Positions 35,111 through 47,200 of a DNA stretch of 64,000 bases are shown in pieces. The notes under the pieces were generated by a model. It did no database searches. It saw only the letters and a list, made by a program, of their open reading frames with translations, and was not told the DNA's origin. Within the stretch, counting starts at the first letter, position 1. Each line of letters starts with the position of its first letter. The position numbers and the translations under genes were made by a program. The DNA comes from Megachile rotundata (Eukaryota > Arthropoda > Insecta > Hymenoptera > Megachilidae): positions 682,001 through 746,000 of the forward strand of contig NW_027473339.1 in the NCBI RefSeq assembly GCF_050947335.1. The letters are read 5' to 3'.

Positions 35111-38100
35111 TGATTGCGATTGTGTGATTGTGACTGTGCGATTGTGATTGTGGGATTGTGGTTGTGTGATTGTGATTGTGCGATTGTAATTGTGCGATTG
35201 TGATTGTGCGATTGTGATTGTGCGATTGTGATTGTGCGATTGTGATTGTGCGATTGTGATTGTGCGATTGTGATTGTGCGATTGTGATAGTGCGATTGTG
35301 ATTGCGCGATTGTGATTGCGCGATTGTGATTGTGCGATTGTGATTGTGCGATTGTGATTGTGATTGTGTGACTGTGTGATTGTGATTGTGTGATCGTGAT
35401 AGTGTGATCGTGATTGTGTGATCGTGATTGTGTGATCGTGATTGTGTGATGGTGATTGTGTGATTGTGTGGTTGTGGTTGTGTGATTGTGATTGTGTGAC
35501 TGTGATTGTGTGATTGTGATTGCAATTGTCTGATTGTGACTGTGTGGTCGCGCTTGTGTGATCGTGATTGTGCGATTGTGACTGTGTGATTGTGTGATCG
35601 TGATTGTGTGATCGTGATTGTGTGATCGTGATTGTGTGATCGTGATTGTGGGATTGTGACTGCGTGATTGTGTGATTGTGATTGTGTGACTGTGATTGTG
35701 TGATTGTGATTGTGTGATTGCGATTGTGTGATCGTGACTGTGTGGTCGTGATTGTGTGATCGTGATTGTGGGATTGTGACTGTGGGATTGTGTGGTTGTG
35801 CTTGTGCGATTGTGATTGTGTGACTGTGATTGTGTAATTGTGATTGCGACTGTGTGATTGTGACTGTGTGGTCGTGATTGTGCGATCGTGATTGTGGGAT
35901 TGTGACTGTGTGATTGTGTGATCGTGATTGTGTGATCGTGATTGTGTGATCGTGATTGTGTGATCGTCATGGTGTGATTGTGATTGTGTGATTGTGGTTG
36001 TGTGATTGTGGTTGTGTGATTGTGATTGTGTGATTGCGATTGTGTGATCGTGACTGTGTGGTCGTGATTGTGTGATCGTGATTGTGGGATTGTGACTGTG
36101 TGATTGTATGGTTGTGGTTGTGCGATTGTGATTGTGTGACAGTGATAGTGTGATTGTGATTGTGGGACTGTGATTGCGATTGTGTGATTGTGACTGTGTG
36201 GTCGTGATTGTGTGATCGTGATTGTGTGATTGTGATTGTGTGATTGTGATTGTGTGATTGTGATTGTGTGATTGTGATTGTGTGATTGTGAATGTGTGAT
36301 TGTGATTGTGTCATCGTGATTGTGTGATCGTGATAGTGTGATCGTGATAGTGTGATCGTGATTGTGTGATCGTGATTGTGTGGTCGTGATTGTGTGGTCG
36401 TGATTGTGTGGTCGTGATTGTGTGATCGTGACTGTGTGGTCGTGATTGTGTGATCGTGATTGTGGGATTGTGACTGTGGGATTGTGTGGTTGTGCTTGTG
36501 CGATTGTGATTGTGTGACTGTGATTGTGTAATTGTGATTGCGATTGTGTGAGTGTGACTGTGTGGTCGTGATTGTGCGATCGTGATTGTGGGATTGTGAC
36601 TGTGTGATTGTGTGATCGTGATTGTGTGATCGTGATTGTGTGATCGTGATTGTGTGATCCTGATTGGGTGATCGTGATTGGGTGATCGTGATTGTGGGAT
36701 TGTGACTGTGCGATTGTGTGATTGTGATTGCGTGACTGTGATTGTGTGATTGTGATTGTGGGATTGTGATTGTGTGATTGTGATTGTGATTGTGATTGTG
36801 ATTGTGATTGTGATTGTGATTGTGATTGTGATTGTGATTCTGATTGTGATTGTGATTGTGATTGGGATTGTGTGACTGTGTGATTGTGATTGTGTGACTG
36901 TGATTGTGTGATCGTGATAGTGTGATCGTGATAGTGTGATCGTGATTGTGTGATCGTGACTGTGTGGTCGTGATTGTGTGATCGTGATTGTGGGATTGTG
37001 ACTGTGGGATTGTGTGGTTGTGGTTGTGCGATTGTGATTGTGTGACTGTGATTGTGTGATTGTGATTGCGATTGTGTGATTGTGACTGTGTGGTCGTGAT
37101 TGTGCGATCGTGATTGTGGGATTGTGACTGCGTGATTGTGTGATTGTGATTGTGTGACTGTGATTGTGTGACTGTGATTGTGTGATTGTGATTGTGTGAT
37201 TGTGATTGTGTGATTGTGATTGTGTGATTGTGATTGTGTGATTGTGATTGTGTGATTGTGATTGTGTGTTTGTGATTGTGTGATTGTGATTGTGTGATCG
37301 TGACTGTGTGGTCGTGATTGTGTGATTGTGATTGTGTCATTGTGATCGTGTGATTGCGATCGTGTGATTGCGATCGTGTGATTGCGTTTGTGTGATTGCG
37401 ATTGTGTGATTGTGACTGTGCGATTGTGATTGTGGGATTGTGGTTGTGTGATTGTGATTGTGCGATTGTAATTGTGCGATTGTGATTGTGCGATTGTGAT
37501 TGTGCGATTGTGATTGTGCGATTGTGATTGTGCGATTGTGATTGTGCGATTGTGATAGTGCGATTGTGATTGCGCGATTGTGATTGCGCGATTGTGATTG
37601 TGCGATTGTGATTGTGTGATTGTGATTGTGATTGTGATTGTGTGACTGTGTGATTGTGATTGTGTGATCGTGATAGTGTGATCGTGATTGTGTGATCGTG
37701 ATTGTGTGATCGTGATTGTGTGATGGTGATTGTGTGATGGTGATTGTGTGATCGTGATTGTGTGATCGTCATGGTGTGATTGTGATTGTGTGATTGTGGT
37801 TGTGTGATTGTGGTTGTGTGATTGTGATTGTGTGATTGCGATTGTGTGATCGTGACTGTGTGGTCGTGATTGTGAGATCGTGATTGTGGGATTGTGACTG
37901 TGTGATTGTATGGTTGTGGTTGTGCGTTTGTGATTGTGTGACAGTAATAGTGTGATTGTGATTGTGGGACTGTGATTGCGATTGTGTGATTGTGATTGTG
38001 TGGTTGTTTTTGTGTGATCGTGATTGTGTGATCGTGATAGTGTGATCGTGATTATGTGATCGTGATTGTGTGGTCGTGATTGTGTGGTCGTGATTGTGTG

Positions 38101-39503
38101 ATTGTGATAGTGTGATCGTGATTGTGGGATCGTGACTGTGGGATCGTGATTGTGTGATTGTGATTGTGTGATTGTGATTGTGTGATTGTGATTGTTTGAT
38201 TGTGATTGTGTGGTTGTGATTGTGTGATTGTGGTTGTATGATTGTGATTGTGGGATTGCGATTGTGTGATCGTGACTGTGTGGTCGTGATTGTGTGATCG
38301 TGATTGTGGGATTGTGACTGTGGGATTGTGTGGTTGTGGTTGTGCGATTGTGATTGTGTGACTGTGATTGTGTGATTGTGATTGCGATTGTCTGATTGTG
38401 ACTGTGTGGTCGCGATTGTGTGATCGTGATTGTGTGATTGTGATTGTGGGATTGTGATTGTGTGATTGTGATTGTGATTGTGATTGTGATTGTGATTGTG
38501 ATTGTGATTGTGATTGTGATTGTGATTGTGATTGTGATTGTGATTGTGATTGTGATTGTGATTGTGATTGTGATTGTGATTGTGATTGTGATTGTGATTG
38601 TGATTGTGATTGTGTGACTGTGTGATTGTGATTGTGTGACTGTGATTGTGTGATCGTGATAGTGTGATCGTGATAGTGTGATCGTGATTGTGTGATCGTG
38701 ACTGTGTGGTCGTGATTGTGTGATCGTGATTGTGGGATTGTGACTGTGTGATTGTGCGGTTGTGGTTGTGTGATTGTGATTGTGTGACTGTGATTGTGTG
38801 ATTGTGATTGTGGGATTGCAATTGTGTGATTGCGATTGTGTGATTGCGATTGTGTGACTGCGATTGTGTGATTGCGATTGTGTGATTGCGACTGTGTGGT
38901 CGTGATTGTGTGATCGTGATTGTGGGATTGTGACTGTGTGATTGTGTGGTTGTGGTTGTGTGATTGTGATTGTGTGATCGTGATTGTGTGATCGTGACTG
39001 TGTGGTCGTGATGTGTGATCGTGATTGTGGGATTGTGACTGCGTGATTGTGTGATTGAGATTGTGTGACTGTGGTTGTGTGATTGTGATTGTGGGATTGT
39101 GATTGTGTGATCGTGATTGTGTGATCGTGACTGTGTGGTCGTGATTGTGTGATCGTGATTGTGGGATTGTGACTGCGTGATTGTGTGATTGTGATTGTGT
39201 GACTGTGATTGTGTGACTGTGATTGTGTGATTGTGATTGTGGGATTGTGATTGTGTGATTGTGATTGTGTGATCGTGCCTGTGATTGTGTGATTGTGATT
39301 GTGACTGTGATTGTGATTGTGATTGTGTGACTGTGTGATTGTGATTGTGTGACTGTGATTGTGTGATTGTGATTGTGTGATTGTGATTGTGTGATTGTGA
39401 TTGTGTGATTGTGATTGTGTGATCGCGACTGTGTGGTCGTGATTGTGTGATTGTGATTGTGTCATTGTGATTGTGTCATTGTGATTGTGTGATTGTGATT
39501 GTG
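35111..39503. repeat. 4.4-5.0 kb higher-order repeat, copy 1 (4393 bp)
   Basis: This copy abuts copy 2 directly. Markers pair as follows: GTAAT at 35186 with 39579 (offset 4393), GTCGCGCTTG near 35551 with 39958 (4407), GTCATGG near 35966 with 40373 (4407), GTCATTGTGATCG at 37337 with 41730 (4393), and ACAGTAATAG at 37941 with 42362 (4421). The rare GATCGTGCCTG near 39278 pairs with 44041. Inside are two GCGATTGTGATT runs (35138-35367 and about 37.41-37.62 kb), suggesting an older internal doubling of about 2.2 kb. Confidence 0.88.
38464..38613. repeat. Perfect GATTGT tract, 25 units
   Basis: GATTGT repeats from 38464 to the last copy at 38608 with no change. The counterpart in the next HOR copy has 26 units. 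Confidence 0.93.
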
Positions 39504-42264
39504 TGATTGCGATTGTGTGATTGTGACTGTGCGATTGTGATTGTGGGATTGTGGTTGTGTGATTGTGATTGTGCGATTGTAATTGTGCGATTGTGATTGT
39601 GCGATTGTGATTGTGCGATTGTGATTGTGCGATTGTGATTGTGCGATTGTGATTGTGCGATTGTGATTGTGCGATTGTGATTGTGCGATTGTGATAGTGC
39701 GATTGTGATTGCGCGATTGTGATTGCGCGATTGTGATTGTGCGATTGTGATTGTGCGATTGTGATTGTGATTGTGTGACTGTGTGATTGTGATTGTGTGA
39801 TCGTGATAGTGTGATCGTGATTGTGTGATCGTGATTGTGTGATCGTGATTGTGTGATGGTGATTGTGTGATTGTGTGGTTGTGGTTGTGTGATTGTGATT
39901 GTGTGACTGTGATTGTGTGATTGTGATTGCAATTGTCTGATTGTGACTGTGTGGTCGCGCTTGTGTGATCGTGATTGTGGGATTGTGACTGTGTGATTGT
40001 GTGATCGTGATTGTGTGATCGTGATTGTGTGATCGTGATTGTGGGATTGTGACTGCGTGATTGTGTGATTGTGATTGTGTGACTGTGATTGTGTGATTGT
40101 GATTGTGTGATTGCGATTGTGTGATCGTGACTGTGTGGTCGTGATTGTGTGATCGTGATTGTGCGATTGTGACTGTGGGATTGTGTGGTTGTGCTTGTGC
40201 GATTGTGATTGTGTGACTGTGATTGTGTAATTGTGATTGCGACTGTGTGATTGTGACTGTGTGGTCGTGATTGTGCGTTCGTGATTGTGGGATTGTGACT
40301 GTGTGATTGTGTGATCGTGATTGTGTGATCGTGATTGTGTGATCGTGATTGTGTGATCGTGATTGTGTGATCGTCATGGTGTGATTGTGATTGTGTGATT
40401 GTGGTTGTGTGATTGTGGTTGTGTGATTGTGATTGTGTGATTGCGATTGTGTGATCGTGACTGTGTGGTCGTGATTGTGTGATCGTGATTGTGGGATTGT
40501 GACTGTGTGATTGTATGGTTGTGGTTGTGCGATTGTGAATGTGTGACAGTGATAGTGTGATTGTGATTGTGGGACTGTGATTGCGATTGTGTGATTGTGA
40601 CTGTGTGGTCGTGATTGTGTGATCGTGATTGTGGGATTGTGATTGTGTGATTGTGATTGTGTGATTGTGATTGTGTGATTGTGAATGTGTGATTGTGATT
40701 GTGTGATCGTGATTGTGTGATCGTGATAGTGTGATCGTGATAGTGTGATCGTGATTGTGTGATCGTGATTGTGTGGTCGTGATTGTGTGGTCGTGATTGT
40801 GTGGTCGTGATTGTGTGATCGTGACTGTGTGGTCGTGATTGTGTGATCGTGATTGTGGGATTGTGACTGTGGGATTGTGTGGTTGTGCTTGTGCGATTGT
40901 GATTGTGTGACTGTGATTGTGTAATTGTGATTGCGATTGTGTGATTGTGACTGTGTGGTCGTGATTGTGCGATCGTGATTGTGGGATTGTGACTGTGTGA
41001 TTGTGTGATCGTGATTGTGTGATCGTGATTGTGTGATCGTGATTGTGTGATCCTGATTGGGTGATCGTGATTGGGTGATCGTGATTGTGGGATTGTGACT
41101 GTGCGATTGTGTGATTGTGATTGCGTGACTGTGATTGTGTGATTGTGATTGTGGGATTGTGATTGTGTGATTGTGATTGTGATTGTGATTGTGATTGTGA
41201 TTGTGATAGTGATTGTGATTGTGATTGTGATTCTGATTGTGATTGTGATTGTGATTGGGATTGTGTGACTGTGTGATTGTGATTGTGTGACTGTGATTGT
41301 GTGATCGTGATAGTGTGATCGTGATAGTGTGATCGTGATTGTGTGATCGTGACTGTGTGGTCGTGATTGTGTGATCGTGATTGTGGGATTGTGACTGTGG
41401 GATTGTGTGGTTGTGGTTGTGCGATTGTGATTGTGTGACTGTGATTGTGTGATTGTGATTGCGATTGTGTGATTGTGACTGTGTGGTCGTGATTGTGCGA
41501 TCGTGATTGTGGGATTGTGACTGCGTGATTGTGTGATTGTGATTGTGTGACTGTGATTGTGTGACTGTGATTGTGTGATTGTGATTGTGTGATTGTGATT
41601 GTGTGATTGTGATTGTGTGATTGTGATTGTGTGATTGTGATTGTGTGATTGTGATTGTGTGTTTGTGATTGTGTGATTGTGATTGTGTGATCGTGACTGT
41701 GTGGTCGTGATTGTGTGATTGTGATTGTGTCATTGTGATCGTGTGATTGCGATCGTGTGATTGCGATCGTGTGATTGCGTTTGTGTGATTGCGATTGTGT
41801 GATTGTGACTGTGCGATTGTGATTGTGGGATTGTGGTTGTGTGATTGTGATTGTGCGATTGTAATTGTGCGATTGTGATTGTGCGATTGTGATTGTGCGA
41901 TTGTGATTGTGCGATTGTGATTGTGCGATTGTGATTGTGCGATTGTGATTGTGCGATTGTGATTGTGCGATTGTGATAGTGCGATTGTGATTGCGCGATT
42001 GTGATTGCGCGATTGTGATTGTGCGATTGTGATTGTGCGATTGTGATTGTGATTGTGATTGTGTGACTGTGTGATTGTGATTGTGTGATCGTGATAGTGT
42101 GATCGTGATTGTGTGATCGTGATTGTGTGATCGTGATTGTGTGATGGTGATTGTGTGATGGTGATTGTGTGATCGTGATTGTGTGATCGTCATGGTGTGA
42201 TTGTGATTGTGTGATTGTGGTTGTGTGATTGTGGTTGTGTGATTGTGATTGTGTGATTGCGATT

Positions 42265-42600
42265 GTGTGATCGTGACTGTGTGGTCGTGATTGTGAGATC
42301 GTGATTGTGGGATTGTGACTGTGTGATTGTATGGTTGTGGTTGTGCGTTTGTGATTGTGTGACAGTAATAGTGTGATTGTGATTGTGGGACTGTGATTGC
42401 GATTGTGTGATTGTGATTGTGTGGTTGTTTTTGTGTGATCGTGATTGTGTGATCGTGATAGTGTGATCGTGATTATGTGATCGTGATTGTGTGGTCGTGA
42501 TTGTGTGGTCGTGATTGTGTGATTGTGATAGTGTGATCGTGATTGTGGGATCGTGACTGTGGGATCGTGATTGTGTGATTGTGATTGTGTGATTGTGATT
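42265..42600. repeat. 336-bp duplication, first half
   Basis: The stretch containing GACAGTAATAG (42361) and GGTTGTTTTTG (42421) occurs a second time exactly 336 bp on. That is 24 units of 14 bp. HOR copy 1 has it only once (about 37.84-38.18 kb), so the duplication happened after the 4.4 kb duplication. Confidence 0.92.
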
Positions 42601-42936
42601 GTGTGATCGTGACTGTGTGGTCGTGATTGTGAGATCGTGATTGTGGGATTGTGACTGTGTGATTGTATGGTTGTGGTTGTGCGTTTGTGATTGTGTGACA
42701 GTAATAGTGTGATTGTGATTGTGGGACTGTGATTGCGATTGTGTGATTGTGATTGTGTGGTTGTTTTTGTGTGATCGTGATTGTGTGATCGTGATAGTGT
42801 GATCGTGATTATGTGATCGTGATTGTGTGGTCGTGATTGTGTGGTCGTGATTGTGTGATTGTGATAGTGTGATCGTGATTGTGGGATCGTGACTGTGGGA
42901 TCGTGATTGTGTGATTGTGATTGTGTGATTGTGATT
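42601..42936. repeat. 336-bp duplication, second half
   Basis: Repeats GACAGTAATAG at 42697 and GGTTGTTTTTG at 42757. No difference from the first half was seen in the markers compared. Confidence 0.92.
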
Positions 42937-43220
42937 GTGTGATTGTGATTGTTTGATTGTGATTGTGTGGTTGTGATTGTGTGATTGTGGTTGTATGATT
43001 GTGATTGTGGGATTGCGATTGTGTGATCGTGACTGTGTGGTCGTGATTGTGTGATCGTGATTGTGGGATTGTGACTGTGGGATTGTGTGGTTGTGGTTGT
43101 GCGATTGTGATTGTGTGACTGTGATTGTGTGATTGTGATTGCGATTGTCTGATTGTGACTGTGTGGTCGCGATTGTGTGATCGTGATTGTGTGATTGTGA
43201 TTGTGGGATTGTGATTGTGT

Positions 43221-43376
43221 GATTGTGATTGTGATTGTGATTGTGATTGTGATTGTGATTGTGATTGTGATTGTGATTGTGATTGTGATTGTGATTGTGA
43301 TTGTGATTGTGATTGTGATTGTGATTGTGATTGTGATTGTGATTGTGATTGTGATTGTGATTGTGATTGTGATTGT
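43221..43376. repeat. Perfect GATTGT tract, 26 units
   Basis: The longest unbroken 6-mer tract counted, from 43221 to 43376. It is one unit longer than its partner at 38464. On the - strand it would read as Asn-His, Thr-Ile or Gln-Ser dipeptide runs depending on frame. Confidence 0.93.
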
Positions 43377-44278
43377 GTGACTGTGTGATTGTGATTGTGT
43401 GACTGTGATTGTGTGATCGTGATAGTGTGATCGTGATAGTGTGATCGTGATTGTGTGATCGTGACTGTGTGGTCGTGATTGTGTGATCGTGATTGTGGGA
43501 TTGTGACTGTGTGATTGTGCGGTTGTGGTTGTGTGATTGTGATTGCGTGACTGTGATTGTGTGATTGTGATTGTGGGATTGCAATTGTGTGATTGCGATT
43601 GTGTGATTGCGATTGTGTGACTGCGATTGTGTGATTGCGATTGTGTGATTGCGACTGTGTGGTCGTGATTGTGTGATCGTGATTGTGGGATTGTGACTGT
43701 GTGATTGTGTGGTTGTGGTTGTGTGATTGTGATTGTGTGATCGTGATTGTGTGATCGTGACTGTGTGGTCGTGATGTGTGATCGTGATTGTGGGATTGTG
43801 ACTGCGTGATTGTGTGATTGAGATTGTGTGACTGTGGTTGTGTGATTGTGATTGTGGGATTGTGATTGTGTGATCGTGATTGTGTGATCGTGACTGTGTG
43901 GTCGTGATTGTGTGATCGTGATTGTGGGATTGTGACTGCGTGATTGTGTGATTGTGATTGTGTGACTGTGATTGTGTGACTGTGATTGTGTGATTGTGAT
44001 TGTGGGATTGTGATTGTGTGATTGTGATTGTGTGATCGTGCCTGTGATTGTGTGATTGTGATTGTGATTGTGATTGTGACTGTGATTGTGATTGTGATTG
44101 TGTGACTGTGTGATTGTGATTGTGTGACTGTGATTGTGTGATTGTGATTGTGTGATTGTGATTGTGTGATTGTGATTGTGTGATTGTGATTGTGTGATCG
44201 CGACTGTGTGGTCGTGATTGTGTGATTGTGATTGTGTCATTGTGATTGTGTCATTGTGATTGTGTGATTGTGATTGTG

Positions 44279-47200
44279 TGATTGTGATTGTGTGATCGTG
44301 ACTGTGTGGTCGTGATTGTGTGATCGTGATTGTGGGATTGTGACTGTGTGATTGTGTGATTGTGATTGTGTGAATGTGATTGTGTGATTGTGATTGTGGG
44401 ATTGTGATTGTGTGATTGTGATTGTGTGATTGTGGTTGTATGATTGTGATTGTGTGATTGCGATTGTGTGATCGTGACTGTGTGGTCGTGATTGTGTGAT
44501 CGTGATTGTGGGATTGTGACTGTGGGATTGTGTGGTTGTGGTTGTGCGATTGTGATTGTGTGACTGTGATTGTGTGATTGTGATTGCGATTGTGTGATTG
44601 TGACTGTGTGGTCGTGATTGTGCGATCGTGATTGTGGGATTGTGACTGTGTGATTGTGTGATCGTGATTGTGTGATCGTGATTGTGGGATCGTGACTGTG
44701 TGGCCGTGATTGTGTGATCGTGATTGTGGGATTGTGACTGCGTGATTGTGTGATTGTGATTGTGTGACTGTGATTGTGTGATTGTGATTGTGTGATCGTG
44801 ATAGTGTGATCGTGATTGTGTGATCGTGATTGTGTGGTCGTGATTGTGTGGTCGTGATTGTGTGATTGTGATTGTGTGATCGTGATTGTGAGATCGTGAC
44901 TGTGGGATCGTGATTGTTTGATTGTGATTGTGTGATTGGGATTGTGTGATTGTGATTGTGTGATTGTGATTGTGTGATTGTGATTGTGTGGTTGTGATTG
45001 TGTGATTGTGGTTGTATGATTGTGATTGTGTGATTGCGATTGTGTGATCGTGACTGTGTGGTCGTGATTGTGTGATCGTGATTGTGGGATTGTGACTGTG
45101 GGATTGTGTGGTTGTGGTTTTGCGATTGTGATTGTGTGACTGTGATTGTGTGATTGTGATTGCGATTGTGTGATTGTGACTGTGTGGTCATGATTGTGTG
45201 ATCGTGACTGTGTGGTCGTGATTGTGTGATCGTGATTGTGGGATTGAGACTGCGTGATTGTGTGATTGTGATTGTGTGACTGTGGTTGTGTGATTGTGAT
45301 TGTGGGATTGTGATTGTGTGATCGTGATTGTGTGATCGTGACTGTGTGGTCGTGATTGTGTGATCGTGATTGTGGGATTGAGACTGCGTGATTGTGTGAT
45401 TGTGATTGTGTGACTGTGGTTGTGTGATTGTGATTGTGGGATTGTGATTGTGTGATCGTGATTGTGTGATCGTGACTGTGTGGTCGTGATTGTGTGATCG
45501 TGATTGTGGGATTGTGACTGCGTGATTGTGTGATTGTGATTGTGTGACTGTGATTGTGTGATTGTGATTGTGGGATTGTGATTGTGTGATTGTGATTGTG
45601 TGATTGTGATTGTGTGATTGTGATTGTGTTATTGTGATTGTGTGATTGTGATTGTGTGATTGTGATTGTGTGATTGTGATTGTGTGATTGTGATTGTGTG
45701 ATTGTGATTGTGTGATTGTGATTGTGTGATTGTGATTGTGTGTTTGTGATTGTGTGATCGTGACTGTGTGGTCGTGATTGTGTGATCGTGATTGTGGGAT
45801 TGTGACTGTGGGATTGTGTGGTTGTGGTTGTGCGATTGTGATTGTGTGACTGTGATTGTGTGATTGTGATTGCGATTGTGTGATTGTGACTGTGTGGTCG
45901 TGATTGTGCGATCGTGATTGTGGGATTGTGACTGTGGGATTGTGTGGTTGTGGTTGTGCGATTGTGATTGTGTGACTGTGATTGTGTGATTGTGATTGCG
46001 ATTGTCTGATTGTGACTGTGTGGTCGCGATTGTGTGATCGTGATTGTGGGATTGTGACTGTGTGATTGCGTGATCGTGATTGTGTGATCGTGATTGTGTG
46101 ATCGTGATTGTGGGATTGTGACTGCGTGATTGTGTGATTGTGATTGTGTGACTGTGATTGTGTGATTGTGATTTTGTGATCGTGATAGTGTGATCGTGAT
46201 TGTGTGATCGTGATTGTGTGGCCGTGATTGTGTGGTCGTGATTGTGTGATTGTGATTGTGTGATCGTGATTGTGGGATCGTGACTGTAGGATCGTGATTG
46301 TTTGATTGTGATTGTGTGATTGGGATTGTGTGATTGTGATTGTGTGATTGTGATTGTGTGATTGTGATTGTGTGGTTGTGATTGTGTGATTGTGATTGTA
46401 TGATTGTGATTGTGTGATTGCGATTGTGTGATCGTGACTGTGTGGTCGTGATTGTGTGATCGTGGATGTGGGATTGTGACTGTGGGATTGTGTGGTTGTG
46501 GTTGTGCGATTGTGATTGTGTGACTGTGATTGTGTGATTGTGATTGCGATTGTGTGATTGTGACTGTGTGGTCGTGATTGTGCGATCGTGATTGTGGGAT
46601 TGTGACTGTGTGATTGTGTGATCGTGATTGTGTGATCGTGATTGTGTGATCGTGATTGTGTGATCGTGATTGTGTGATCCTGATTGGGTGATCGTGATTG
46701 GGTGATCGTGATTGTGGGATTGTTACTGTGCGATTGTGTGATTGTGATTGTGTGACTGTGATTGTGTGATTGTGATTGTGGGATTGTGATTGTGTGATTG
46801 TGATTGTGATTGTGATTGTGATTGTGATTGTGATTCTGATTGTAATTGTGATTGTGATTGTGATTGTGATTGTGATTGTGATTCTGATTGTAATTGTGAT
46901 TGTGATTGTGATTGTGTGACTGTGTGATTGTGATTGTGTGACTGTGATTGTGTGATCGTGATAGTGAGATCGTGATAGTGTGATCGTGATTGTGTGATCG
47001 TGACTGTGTGGTCGTGATTGTGTGATCGTGATTGTGGGATTGTGACTGTGTGATTGTGTGATTGTGATTGTGTGAATGTGATTGTGTGATTGTGATTGTG
47101 TGATTGTGACTGTGTGATTGCGATTGTGTGACTGCGATTGTGTGATTGCGATTGTGTGATTGCGACTGTGTGGTCGTGATTGTGTGATCGTGATTGTGGG

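Larger units (their letters stand above)
39504..44278. repeat. 4.4-5.0 kb higher-order repeat, copy 2 (4775 bp)
   Basis: Near-identical to copy 1 but longer. The excess is accounted for by a private 336-bp tandem duplication (42.27-42.94 kb), one extra GATTGT at 43.2 kb, two extra GATTGT near 44.06 kb and a few 14-bp steps. It ends with the paired TCATTGTGATTGTGTCAT also present at the end of copy 1 (39462 and 44237). Confidence 0.88.

Noticed and set aside
38464..38613. Dipeptide runs (Asn-His, Thr-Ile, Gln-Ser) resembling low-complexity or metal-binding His-rich protein segments
   Set aside because: They are GATTGT 6-mer tracts read on the - strand. The frame decides which dipeptide appears.
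32992..41733. A 2913-codon open frame on the - strand, with others of 2664, 1694, 1568, 1437 and 1391 codons
   Set aside because: All are translations of the satellite in different phases. Overlapping frames in the same DNA give the same peptide rotated, their ends are chance TCAT changes, and there is no domain, signal peptide or unique segment. I list none as a CDS.
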